Source of the DNA: Dimorphilus gyrociliatus
Taxonomy: Eukaryota > Annelida > Polychaeta > Dinophilidae
Assembly: GCA_904063045.1 (NCBI GenBank)
Contig: CAJFCJ010000014.1
Location: 1,547,643-1,611,642, forward strand
Direction of reading: 5' to 3'
DNA: 64,000 nt
This document shows positions 48,186-60,120 of the stretch, one piece after another; the first letter of the stretch is position 1, and the number at the start of each line of letters is the position of its first letter. The translations under genes were made by a program, and so were the position numbers. Under the pieces are notes generated by a model. The model had not been told where the DNA came from and made no database searches. It was given only the letters and a program-made list of their open reading frames with translations.

Positions 48186-51100
48186 TTAAGCACTAGTTGC
48201 TGCCAAGAAACGAGCATTCTTCTTTCCTTCAGAAATGACAGTAACCGGTCTGAAAGGATGTGCCGTCTTTTGAATGTAGCGATGTGCATAGCCAAATCCA
48301 TTTTTAGATTCTGCATCCGAGGCTCTTCTTCCAATCCAAACAAAGACGCTATCGCCAACATCAGCGATGAAAACATCGCTAGAATCTAGCTGAGAGCGTC
48401 TAATTTCAGATCCACGACTCACTTCAGTCATTTCCATTTTGCCCGAAGCGTCAGAAATTCTGTTTGTTATGTAACATTAGTAAATACCTAATATGAAAAT
48501 TATATATAAGACCTCATTAGCACTTTGTCATTTCCAGTAAGATCTTCATCTTCTTCTTCTTCATCGATTTCAACATCGCTTTGCTTCTCAAACGCTTCGT
48601 TGAACTTGCTCTGAAAATAGCAGTTGAAATCAGGTTGCAACAAGGTAAGTTAACTAATGCGGCATTGCAATCCGATACACCATGCAATTTTGTTACATTC
48701 TTAATGCAGCAAGGTTACTAATTAAAAAAGGTTCAAAGCAATATTTTCATTTAAATAACGCTTGAAAAGTACGATGAATATATCATGGCGCTTTTCTAAG
48801 TTCCTTAGATCAAGTAATACTTTTTAATCATGGATCAGCAAGGATCACAGCAAAAATAACTACCAAGATATAGAAGACTTAAATACGGTTTGAATACCCT
48901 TACCTCTAACTGTGAATGAGACATTCAATATTATATTATAAAGTAATTGTGTACGAGTGGAACAAGAAGAGTTAGGTGCACTTACATCAGGCTCGATGTC
49001 GCCTTCCTCGAGAGTTTCGCTTCTGGCCTTACCACGATCACCCTTGATTTTTTGGACAAACTGCTGAGCCTTTGAAGTTGAAATAATCTTTAGTTTCAGG
49101 ATGGTAAAAATACAGATATGCATACCCTCCATTTCTCATCTTTGTTACACGTCTGTCCATTCCATTGAAAAATTTCTAATCCCATGTCCAAAACATAAAC
49201 ATCGCCTGAGTTTAAGAGATCTTTTCGTATAGGAATCTAAATAAAAAAAGAATTTCTCACTAATCGTATTTTTAGAGTGAGGATAAACAAACTATACCTC
49301 TACAACTTTGACTCCTTTCTTAGATCCATGAAAGTGGAAAAGTCTATTTCTGTATTCCGTCGGTGTGACATGACGGAATCCAGTTTCAGCACCTCCTTGC
49401 ATAATTCTAAAAAAAATATAAATATTCAGACACTTTGAGAAGAATTAACAAATTTTTGTTTATGCAGAATCAGACTCTGAAAATTTGCAGAATTAATTAA
49501 AAAACTCATATGCTATTTGCAACAATCAGAAGATATATACATATAAAATGTATATGTACATATTTGATAGCAATTTTAGAATAGATTGCAATAGCATAAA
49601 GGCCAAACATACAAAATCTAAGAAGCATTAACAAAGCAAAAGACAGTTGAAAAAAATTAAATTTCCTAGTAAAATTTTCTTAGCTACTTGTGTCTAAACT
49701 CACACAATCTCAGTAAAATATTTTTTGAATAAAGCACTCTCATGATCTTGAACTTCACGATGCTGAATTGGAACATCATCTAAATATGTATCCAATTCAA
49801 CCGTCTTGTAAGCCGCTGTGCCATATTCGTCCTGTTACGGGAGAGCATGCCACAAAATCATGAACAGCTTATTAGTAGGATAAATTTATTTCTCTTCAAT
49901 TATCCCTTAGTTTGTTTAAAGTCAAGTGTTTTTTAGACTATAATGATTCCAAGATTGAAAAGTATTATTTAGTTGCGGGTAAAAAAATATGTTATAGGTT
50001 TAATTTGGTTTATTCTACATCTTTTCAATAAAGTTTGAAGACTCTTAAACTACTATATTCTTTTTTAGTGGAGAAAATTTTTTTTATATATTATTTCTAC
50101 TACTCTTTGTGACTACTAATTACAAAAAAGTGAAAGAGTAACATTGCAATAATCAAACTGCGAGAAAAAATTGAATCCATAAATGATTACCCGTAACTAT
50201 CTAAATCATTTTTCTTTTTGAATCATGCTAGTAAGTTATAAAAAAAACTTTTTAACATAAGAGGGGAGCTAGGGGAAGTTAGGAGGTAACCCAGCCGCAG
50301 TAAAGGGGGTTCATAAGATAGATTAAGCATGCATTTGTGAGATACTACACTTTCTTCTCTCAACTTACATAATTTCAGAAAAGTAAGTTTGAAATAATTC
50401 ACTTTCGTTATTCATTACTTCACGGTGTTGGACTGGAACATCGTCCAGAAACGTATCGAGTTCAACAGTCTTGTAAGCAGCAGTTCCATATTCATCCTGT
50501 GTTATTTGCCCGTTTTTGTGACAAACATGCCATGAAAAAGTGCCTAATTTGTTTACTACACGAAGATATTGACAATGCGTGCAGAAAGACGTTGACAAAA
50601 GAATAATAACCAGGGACAAGGTGACGAAATAGTTTATCTGGTCAGTGAAACTTACACAATTTCTTGAAAATATGAATGGAATAATTCACTTTCATGATTC
50701 TGAACTTGTCTATGTTGTACTGGTACGTCGTCTAAATATGTATCCAGTTCTACAGTTTTGTAAGCGGCTGCACCGTATTCGTCCTTTTGATTGGTAAATT
50801 TTTTTGTTTTTTTTTAAATTACATAGGATTTGGGACAACATAAGGCGTATGAATGGGAAGAAATCGGGATATCTTTACGAAGGATGGAGAATACAAAGTG
50901 TTCAAAGAGACCTTACCTGTGTGCTATGTTTACCAATCCAAAAATGAAGATCATGTAAGAGGGCGTCGCTGTCATTATCCTTGTATGTCTGTTTTGCAAA
51001 TTTCATTGTTAATAACAGCTAAAGTAAAAAAAAAATAAAAGTAAAAGAAATATTTTTTATTACGTTCAAAATAATGTAAGAGTCTCCGGAGAAGAATTGT

Positions 51101-51835
51101 CCATATTGCTCTTTAGGCCAATCGGTAACCTTAAATTTCTGTTGAAGGAATTTTTATAAAAAAAGCTAATGTAAATGACTTTCAAAAAGATTTTTTTTTG
51201 TTACTGATACATGTCAATACTTTATGCTTATAACCTTTTTATCAATATGTTAAATAGGAAAAGGAGCTATGTTAATTTCTGATGGTAATTATATTATAAG
51301 ATTATTTTTACATTTTATTTGAGATTATATCTATCTATCTATCTATATAATTATGCATATTATGTATATTCAAGAAGCGATTACTAATATAGGAATTTTC
51401 TATTGAAGAGTCATGGCATAAAATGTGCTTTATAATAACTATAGATTGAGAAGTATAAATAAATACTTCAAAAAATTACAGTGTAATGCAAATAGTGTGT
51501 TAGACGAAGTTCTTTCAACATTTCAACATATGTTTTTTTTGTTTTAATTCAACAGCTACATATAAACAAATTTTTAGAAATTGCTTCACCAAAATAAAAA
51601 TGTCTTACCACAATTCGCCAAATTTTCAAACCGGGTTTCTCACCGCATCCTCTCCATGCAGGCTCAGACTCAGCCGATTCCTCTGATATAAAGAAGAAAC
51701 ATTATTATAAAAATGCTTTTACAAAATTATTTAATAAAATTTATTACTTTTAACTTGTTTTTCTGTATCAGACCCAAAGAGAGCGAGATTCGAATCTTTC
51801 CAGTCGTATTGTTTTGCTTTTACTAAACCACTCAT
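48186..51835 (-). CDS. Three-domain gelsolin-like protein with three alternative 128-nt exons (copy C)
   Basis: Starts [20 protein letters not shown] at 51835; ends RFLAATSA at 48186. Exons in order: [56 protein letters not shown]; then three homologous 128-nt exons at 50783-50656, 50496-50369 and 49831-49704; then [58 protein letters not shown]; an acidic exon ([12 protein letters not shown]); and the last with [20 protein letters not shown]. The acidic EEEEDEDL linker lies between domains 2 and 3. One 128-nt exon per message gives about 370 aa. The segment they encode follows the domain 1 WIG strand and contains [14 protein letters not shown] and QHRxV..xES, the actin- and calcium-contacting part of gelsolin domain 1. 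Confidence 0.92.
49704..49831 (-). other. Gelsolin copy C alternative exon 3
   Basis: 128 nt: [20 protein letters not shown] then [20 protein letters not shown] and EIV. Same acceptor and donor phases as the two exons upstream; donor is GTGAGT. Confidence 0.9.
50369..50496 (-). other. Gelsolin copy C alternative exon 2
   Basis: 128 nt: [20 protein letters not shown] then [20 protein letters not shown] and EIM. Donor GTAAGT. Confidence 0.9.
50656..50783 (-). other. Gelsolin copy C alternative exon 1
   Basis: 128 nt: [20 protein letters not shown] then [20 protein letters not shown] and EIV. Donor GTAAGT. Confidence 0.9.
51329..51347. repeat. (ATCT)n microsatellite
   Basis: Short tetranucleotide repeat in a gelsolin copy C intron. 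Confidence 0.85.
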
Positions 51836-53065
51836 ATTGAAAATATTTCTAACGTTTTAAATCTGTTGTGATCATTAACAAATGTGTGAATAAAATAAAG
51901 CATCAAGTTCATAAATAGAAAATAACCGGCCTCATAATAAAGGTTAATAATCAATACACGGCCACGAATACAAACAATGACTCATCAAGCTTATAGTTCT
52001 ACCTTTTTTTCTAGGCTTAACAGATTTTTACGACCTTTTCTTCATATTGATGTAAAACTTAAAATGTAGTGATAAAATGAGCTTATCTACGATATGCCTT
52101 TAGACGAAAATCTGGGTTAACGTCTGCAATCTGTCTGCATTCCACCCAGTTTAAGGAGGCTGCACACGCTATTTTGTAGGCTGAAATTTGCTAGGATGAT
52201 TGTGTACCAAATAGACTTTATATAATGGGCTTTTAATAGCTTGCTATCTAATATCTGCTTAAATAGATTTTTGGAATGAGCCAAAATTAAGTAACAAAAA
52301 TAAGTATGCAAAAAAAATATCGAGGAAAAGAACATTTTTCATAACATAAATTCAGTGTAGAGATAAGCTTTCTGAATAAAAATACAAAGAAAACTGTACA
52401 AATGATTAGCAGGATGTACTACTGTAAAATTCGATTCAAGAATATCGTTTATTCCGAACAATCCTACATCTATTTCCGTAGTCGTATAAAAATACTGTAT
52501 TTGACAGTATCTAAGGTAAAACTGCGAAAAACGGAGTATATATTCTTATCACTATTTAGTGAATTAAGACTTTTTAAGGAAGAGATAAAAAAAAATGCTT
52601 TTTCTTTAGAAAATCCGGCATAGAAGAAATTAGTCATGGAAAATATCTGAAAATTACATATATTTCGATAACCGTTGATTCAGAAATTAAAATTCTTTTT
52701 TTTATCAATTCTTATCGAAAATATTAAAATATTACTAATAATATTCACTAAAACATTCTATTTCTTAAAACATACGTTCGAAAAACTAGAATTTTTACCT
52801 GACAGTTTTCTATGTAGAATGCCGCCGCCCTAGTTCTTTTTACAATTGTAAGGCCTACTCTTTTAGTATGGTAATAATTCCGCAATCGACCGGTTAGTGG
52901 TACTTTTCAGTTGTTTTGAATGATTAGGAAAAAATTCACGAATTTTATTCATTTTCTCCATTCAGAACAAAAATAATAAGAAAAAAAAGATAATTTTGTT
53001 AATTAAGTAGTAACGAAAAAAATAGATATCAGAATGTAATTCAAGCATATCCAGAATATTTATTG
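51836..53065. other. Intergenic
   Basis: Between divergently transcribed gelsolin copy C and the Ig genes. AT-rich; no exon supported. The ORF at 52402-52623 lacks features. Confidence 0.55.
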
Positions 53066-55660
53066 AAAACTGCAATTATTCATTTATAAATTAATAAACC
53101 TATTAAAAAGATTGAATTTTACTTGATTCGTTGTTACAATTTCATGAATTCCATAATGATAATTATAAAAGATTAATTAGGAGAAAAGAGGCATTTCTTG
53201 AAAACCTGAATAAAACAAAACTACAAAAAACTGTGAAATACATATTGTATCATAAGAAAACTGAAACCGGCAAAAGAATCTATAAAAATAATACTTCACT
53301 GAATAACACTTACACAATTTTAAAGATTGTAAAAATTAATACAGTTTTAGATAAACAGCGCCATCTTAAAAAATTTATAGCTATTTTTAATAAAATAATA
53401 AAAAAAAAACTCAATTGTTATTATTTTTCAAAGTTCACACAAGTTTTCAGAAGCGCCATCTCAAATGCTTTCTATCACCTAAAAAAACGTTTATAAATAA
53501 AACAGTCACACAAGCTAGTTATCATACTTTTTAAAATATGAAGGTAACACAACTGTCTTCTTTCATTTTGGTATTTACTTCATTCTTGTCAGGTTTGTTA
53601 TTTTATTATTGTTTCTTTTTTAACTCATACATAAACAGAAATCGTATAATATCTATAGAGGTCGTGCTGCAAGAAATTCAATTTCCACCCACAATTGTTA
53701 ACCATCCGGCTCGTCTAAAAGTTTACGTTGGTAGGGAGAATCTTAATATAAATTGTGGAGCGAAAGTTCCTAATGGTGATCTAGTTGGACCAAGTGGAAA
53801 GCTTGATTATGATTGGTACCACAGGAAAAGTGAACAGGATCCATGGGTAAAGATTAACATTATCGGAGAAGCTGGTTGGGCTTGGACTTCTGAGAACGAT
53901 AACGGAAATATCAGAATCAAACAGGAAATTGTTGCAGATGATCGGGCCAAATATTCGGGAGAATATCAATGTATTGTGTCTCTTGACAATCGCTATAAAG
54001 TTAAATCTAGTATTGGTCTACTTGTCTACTACGGTAAGTTAACAAAAATTACATAAATGTCTTCGTCTATGAGAAATCCTTCTTTTATTCTAACAGCAAT
54101 TCCTCTCACAGGTAACACTCCTGTGCATTTGGATATAAATCGACACACGCACTTCATTATTGAACCAAAATATATAAAACTTGATTGTAATTTAATTGAA
54201 TGTCAAAATTTTCGTATAAGACCTAAAATTGAAGGCAATCCCGATCCTAGTATCTTCCGCTCTTCTCGAATGGTTTATGATAGAGAAACTGGTCATTTTA
54301 TAGTAATGAGAGCTGATTCCGAAGATGATGACAGACGATTTCATATACTTTTTGATTTTATTGAATCAAGTGTAGGTGAAACAAATGACCCACGCGATAT
54401 TAGAATTGAAAACGATCAAAGTAACATCAATAACGATATTATTTATCATACAACTACAAATAATAACAACCAGAACGAATTTCATCGTTTTTCTAAAGAA
54501 GATATTTCATTTACTTGTGCCGTGAAAGGAAAGTAAGTATAAGATAAGCCTAAATCCAAATTTCCCATGATCATTTTTAAAATTTCACCTTTTTTTAGCC
54601 CCCTTCCTTCTCTAAACTGGTCAAAAGAGAATGGTAATATATCATCAAAGGCTGATAGGAGTGAACCATACCGTCTTAAAATAGGTATATGTTAAGCAAA
54701 TATCTAACAGATAATTTCTGGATAATTTTACATAATCTCTAAAATCGCTATCTTTTTATAACCCGATAAAGATGCTCCATAAATGATTATTTCTTTATCA
54801 GCATACTCTGTTTTGAATTTCACTCAGAGTTAACCTCTACTCTCTATATTGACAAGTAAAGAACTAACTTTTCAATCTATTTGCACCTTCACTTACTGTG
54901 CTACAACTAAGAAATATTACTTAATAGGTGATCTTCAACCTGGCGACTCGGGAGTTTATAAATGCTCCATCGGATCTGGAATTGAAAAAACATTCTCTCT
55001 TAAAGTAGAAGGTTCAGTATTTCAGAAAAATAAGTGTATTCCTTCCACATGAACATGTCTTCTCTTCGAAAATAGATTTCTTCGATTTCGAGGATAAACC
55101 TGAAAACCAGAATGCTAGTGTTGGTGACACGAATATACAGTGGAAATGTAGAGGAACACCTGGACAGCACAACTATGAATTTAACGTTAATGGAGAAAAA
55201 CCTGGTAAATTATAATTTATCTTTTCAAGTTTATAATTCATCATTGAAATCCAAATTTTTCATCATTCAGTTAGTGACTTTTATGTTGAAAACTACATCA
55301 TGAAATTGGAGAAAGTAGAAAGAACTCATGAAGGAGTAATTCAATGTAATATCAATAAACCATCGACAAGGGAAAGTAAAAGTTCATCAGCCTACTTTCT
55401 GGTCTTTGGTTAGTATAGTTTAATGTTAGATAAATGGATTACGTTTATATTTATTCATTTTACATTTCTAGAAAAAACAACAATAACTGCTAAAAATGAA
55501 GCTGAAATTAATGTTACTCAGGATATGGATGAGGTTAAACTAGAATGTAAAGTTTCAGTTGATGGTAGATTGCCATTTTCACTAAACTGGTATAAAGATG
55601 AGGTAAGGAAATAGGAGATTTTCTTTTAGAATTGGATAGAATAATACAGTATATTAATAA
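53066..55660 (+). repeat. Tandem segmental duplication, unit 1
   Basis: About 2.6 kb nearly identical to 57584-60164, offset about 4.51 kb. It covers the 5' flank and most exons of the Ig gene. Differences are scattered substitutions and short indels, so the event is recent. Confidence 0.93.
53131..53496 (+). other. Conserved open frame upstream of Ig gene 1 (no ATG)
   Basis: A 121-codon open frame, Lys/Asn-rich, without an ATG at its start (TTG). Its twin at 57648-58007 differs by a 6-nt in-frame deletion and a few substitutions. It contains two AGCGCCATCT motifs (53357-53366 and 53452-53461). It may be an untranslated or alternative 5' exon, or simply promoter DNA copied with the gene. Confidence 0.35.
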
Positions 55661-56025
55661 ATATGTTATCATATTACAGAAACAACTAGAGATAGATGGA
55701 AATACATTCATGATCGAAGGAGCTGATAATAAAGAGAAGAATCTAATAATTGATGCAAAAAGTAAAAGTATATTCGGTAGATATCGATGTAAAGGAGATA
55801 ATGGATATTCTGAAGATTTTTCGGATGAAATTTTGTTGTATCAAGGTGTTCTAACACCAGCTCGTAAGATTTCAAGTGAAATTTATGTGTTTAGTTATCT
55901 TTGAGCATGTAATCTTTTTTTCAGCTGTTGTGATGAAAAGTGCAGTACCTTGGTGGATGTTTGCAATAATAGCCGGAGGTCTTATATGCTTCATTGTCTC
56001 TTTATGCATTCTTTTACATGCATAG
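53538..56025 (+). CDS. Ig-superfamily transmembrane protein, copy 1
   Basis: Signal peptide MKVTQLSSFILVFTSFLS, probably followed by a 66-nt intron (53593-53658). Ig domain 1: ARLKVYVGRENLNINCGAKV, YDWYHRK, DDRAKYSGEYQCIV. Exon 54097-54532 carries LDCNLIECQNFRIRPK and the next domain start (ISFTCAVKG), continued by NPLPSLNWSKENG (54599-54684). Further domains: DLQPGDSGVYKCSIGSG; VGDTNIQWKCRG with THEGVIQCNI; and DEVKLECKVS, SLNWYKD, IFGRYRCKGDN. The last exon has a transmembrane segment (WWMFAIIAGGLICFIVSLCI) and a two-residue tail, ending at TAG 56023-56025. Spacing Cys-Trp-DxxxYxC is standard. Extracellular adhesion or recognition is likely; no named family was recognised. Around 54828-54930 the exon phases did not join cleanly, so one junction is unresolved. 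Confidence 0.78.
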
Positions 56026-56124
56026 GCTACTTTTTTTTAAGTAGGTCAAATGGCCTTGTTTTTAAGTTTGTCATTTGGCACTAGCGATTACGCATTCTTT
56101 TAGATAAGAAACTGTTTTTTTGAA

Positions 56125-56438
56125 ATGGTTTTTTTAAAAAGTTGTATATTTTGCGGATTAGTCGATAATTTGAATCTAATAATTGATGGAAAAAGTAAAG
56201 GTATATTTGGTAAATACCGATGTAAAGAAGTTAATGAATACACTGAAGATGTTCCGACTGAAATAACATTGAAAGTTTTTGTACTGAAGCCCTCACCTAA
56301 TCGTAAGTTTCCAAGTCGATTGTAAATTTCTTACCTTGTTATGAGTGTTTTTTTTCCAGTTGGTACAGCCACTATAATGTCATTTTCGTGGTTGGTTTTG
56401 TTATCTGTAAATTTGGGCGTAACCATCTTCTCTGTATA
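56125..56438 (+). pseudogene. Remnant or alternative 3' exons of an Ig gene
   Basis: Reads NLIIDGKSKGIFGKYRCKEV, similar to the penultimate exon of copy 1 (NLIIDAKSKSIFGRYRCKGD), then a donor, intron and an exon LGTATIMSFSWLVLLSVNLG, ending in a hydrophobic tail without cytoplasmic residues. The upstream part of the exon is missing and the acceptor phase does not fit copy 1. It is either the 3' end of a decayed paralogue or an alternative end that would give a GPI-type C-terminus. Confidence 0.5.
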
Positions 56439-56449
56439 ATCTATAGAGA

Positions 56450-57583
56450 TATTTTTATATTGATTGATTGATTGTTATTTATCCGAGATAAGAAATAAAA
56501 TTAATAAATTCTAAATATTTTTCTCTTTTCTCATGAAACAAACAGTATTTATTAATGAAGTCAAATATACCTTTTTTCTTATTACAAAATTATTTATTAA
56601 TTTCAATAAATAATTGATAGAATGTTACCGCACTTTTGTGTTGAAGTTGACGTTTAGTTTCAATTTATTGTATTTGTGTCTACAGAGAATTAATAGTACT
56701 GATTTTTTTATGAGTATTTTTGATAAAGAATTTATAGGAATAACTTTTTTCTGCAACCAGGATGTAGATAAAAATTGAGAAGAGAATTTTTATTGTTTAA
56801 TTGATAGTTGTTGATTGTTTTAGATATATTTTGCGATTTTTTTCGAAATATTTGTTTAGTTATACGCTGAATAATATGTTATATCATTTCTTCATTTCAT
56901 CTTATGTCATTTGTTTAACTTTTCAAAATGGTAAGGTTGAATATTACTCAACCGCATCTTTTGAACAGTACTTTTTATTAGATTTTTTGGTTTTTAAAGC
57001 AAGTAGAAATTGATTTTGAACTTGAAAATAAAACAAATCAGTAAAAGATTATCATTCAACCTGCTAGGAAAACAACCTTTACAGACAATTGAGTAGTTTT
57101 GTTAGAGTGCGTTTCCAGTGGTCTTAACAGAGAAGATTAGATTCTTTTATTGATAATCCTTGTGATGTTAAGTTTTTTGATGAGAATGATCCCTTGGTTA
57201 TACCTTTCCATCATTGTTTCAACACTGTCCATGATTATTATGATTATACAAATAGTCCATTTGACATGACATTTTCTAATGGTAGTTCGACAGTTCGACA
57301 AGAAACCATCTAGTTTCAGGAAACCTATATTCTTTTTGAAAGATTTGTTAAAGTGGAAAATCTGAAGAGAACGATGACGAATTGAACGTTAATGAAGAGT
57401 AATTCATTATACATTAATTATTTTTCAAAGTTTATAATTTATCATTGAAATCAACCTTTTTCATCATCTAACTGTTTTTAGAATGAATTAGTCCATATTG
57501 ATTTTTTAATTAAAAAATTGTTTATTCTAATCAATGAAAACTTTTTAAATTGTTTTCACCGGATCCAAAATATATATTTATAA
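56450..57583. other. Spacer between Ig gene copies with degraded Ig-gene remnants
   Basis: AT-rich. At about 57380-57480 the sequence resembles the end of the third-Ig exon and following intron of copy 1, but with substitutions that destroy it. This suggests a further, older Ig gene copy once lay here. Confidence 0.5.
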
Positions 57584-57647
57584 AAACTGTAATTATTCAT
57601 TTATAAATTAAAAAACCTCTTCAGTAGATTGAATTTTAGTTGATTCG

Positions 57648-58007
57648 TTGTTACAATTTCATGAATTCCATAATGATATTTATAAAAGATTAATTAGGAG
57701 AAAAGAGGCATCTCTTGAAAACCTGAATAAACAACAAAAAACTGTGAAATATATATTTTATCATAAGAAAATTGAAACCGGCAAAAGAATCTATAAAAAT
57801 AATACTTCACTGAATAACACTTACACAATTTTAAAGATTGTAAAAATTAATACAGTTTTAGAAAAACAGCGCCATCTTAAAAAATTTATAGCTATTTTTA
57901 ATAAAATAATAAAAAAAAAACTCAATTGTTATTATTTTTCAAAGTTCACACAAATTTTCAGAAGCGCCATCTCAAATGATTTCTATCACCTAAAAAAACG
58001 TTTATAA
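57648..58007 (+). other. Conserved open frame upstream of Ig gene 2 (no ATG)
   Basis: Twin of 53131-53496, still open for 119 codons. AGCGCCATCT motifs are at 57868-57877 and 57963-57972. Confidence 0.35.
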
Positions 58008-58048
58008 ATAAAACAGTCACACAAGCTAGTTATCATACTTTTTAAAAT

Positions 58049-60120
58049 ATGAAGGTAACACAACTGTCTTCTTTCATTTTGGTATTTACTTCATTCTTGT
58101 CAGGTTTGTTATTTTATTATTGTTTCTTTTTTAACTCATACATAAACAGAAATCGTATAATATCTATAGAGGTCGTGCTACAAGAAATTCAATTTCCACC
58201 CACAATTGTTAACCATCCGGCTCGTCTAAAAGTTTACGTTGGTAGGGAGGATCTTAATATAAATTGTGGAGCGAAAGTTCCTAATGGTGATCTAGTTGGA
58301 CCAAGTGGAAAGCTTGATTATGATTGGTACCACAGGAAAAGTGAACAGGATCCATGGGTAAAGATTAACATTATCGGAGAAGCTGGTTGGGCTTGGACTT
58401 CTGAGAACGATAACGGAAATATCAGAATCAAACAGGAAATTGTTGCAGATGATCCGGCCAAATATTCGGGAGAGTATCAATGTATAGTGTCTCTTGACAA
58501 TCGCTATAAAGTTAAATCTAGTATTGGTCTACTTGTCCACTACGGTAAGTTATCAAAAATTACATAAATCTCTTCGTCTGTGAGATATCTTTTATTCTAA
58601 CAGCAATTCCTCTCACAAGTAACACTCCTTTTCCATTGAATATAAATCGACTAGCACACTTCATTATTGAACCAAAATATATAAAACTTGATTGTAATTT
58701 AATTGAATGTCAAAATTTTCGTATAAGACCTAAAATTGAAGGCAATCCCGATCCTGCTATCTTCCGCTCTTCTCGAATGGTTTATGATAGAGAAACTGGT
58801 CATTTTATAGTAATGCGAGCTGATTCAGAAGATAATGACAGACGATTTCATATACTTTTTGATTTTATTGAATCAAGTGTAGGTGAAACAAATGACCCAC
58901 GCGATATTAGAATTGAAAACAATCAAAGTAACATCAATAACGATATTATTTATCACACAACTACAAATAATAACAACCAGAACGAATTTCATCGTTTTTC
59001 TAAAGAAGATATTTCATTTACTTGTGCCGTGAAAGGAAAGTAAGTATAAGATAAGCCTAAATCCAAATTTCCCATGATCATTTTTAAAATTTCACCTTTT
59101 TTTAGCCCCCTTCCTTCTCTAAACTGGTCAAAAGAGAATGGTAATATATCATCAAAGGCTGATAGGAGTGAACCATACCGTCTTAAAATAGGTATATGTT
59201 AAGCAAATATCTAACAGATAATTTCTGGATAATTTTACATAATCTCTAAAATCGCTATCTTTTTATAACCCGATAAAGATGCTCCATAAATGATTATTTC
59301 TTTATCAGCATACTCTGTTTTAAATTTCACTCAGAGTTAACCTCTACTCTCTATATTGATAAGTAAAGAACTAACTTTTCAATCTATTTGCACCTTCACT
59401 TACTGTGCTACAACTAAGAAATATTACTTAATAGGTGATCTTCAACCTGGCGACTCGGGAGTTTATAAATGCTCCATCGGATCTGGAATTGAAAAAACAT
59501 TCTCTCTTAAAGTAGAAGGTTCAGTATTTCAGAAAAATAAGTGTATTCTTTCCACATGAACATGTCTTCTCTTCGAAAATAGATTTCTTCGATTTCGAGG
59601 ATAAACCGGAAAACCAAAATGCTAGTGTTGGTGACACGAATATACAGTGGAAATGTAGAGGAACACCTGGACAGCACAACTATGAATTTAACGTTAATGG
59701 AGAAAAACCTGGTAAATTATAATTTATCTTTTCAAGTTTATAATTCATCATTGAAATCCAACTTTTTCATCATGTAGTTAGTGACTTTTATGTTGCAAAC
59801 TACATCATGAATTTGGAGAAGGTAGAGAGAACTCATGAAGGAGTAATTCAATGTAATATCAATAAACCGTCGACAAGGGAAAGTAAAAGTTCATCAGCCT
59901 ACTTTCTGGTCTTTGGTTAGTATAGTTTAATGTTAGATAAATGGATTACGTTTATATTTATTCATTTTACATTTCTAGAAAAAACAACAATAACTGCTAA
60001 AAATGCAGCTGAAATTAATGTTACTCAGGATATGGATGAGGTTAAACTAGAATGTAAAGTTTCAGTTGATGGTAGATTGCCATTTTCACTAGACTGGTAT
60101 AAAGATGGGGTAAGGAAATA
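58049..60120 (+). pseudogene. Ig-superfamily gene copy 2, 3' end lost
   Basis: Same start and exons as copy 1 with few amino-acid changes (for example the third Ig exon pair, and NAAEINVTQDMDEVKLECKV at the fourth). Splice sites that differ between copies remain usable: the acceptor before the THEGVIQC exon is TAG instead of CAG. All exons up to LDWYKDG (donor at 60109) are intact. The exons for the last Ig half and the transmembrane segment are absent because retroelement sequence starts 45 nt later. It could still make a truncated secreted protein, or splice into the element. Confidence 0.7.

Noticed and set aside
50853-51038. Plus-strand ORF inside gelsolin copy C
   Set aside because: Antisense of the [20 protein letters not shown] exon.
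53781-53969. Minus-strand ORF over Ig exon 1 (and its twin at 58292-58480)
   Set aside because: Antisense shadow copied by the duplication.
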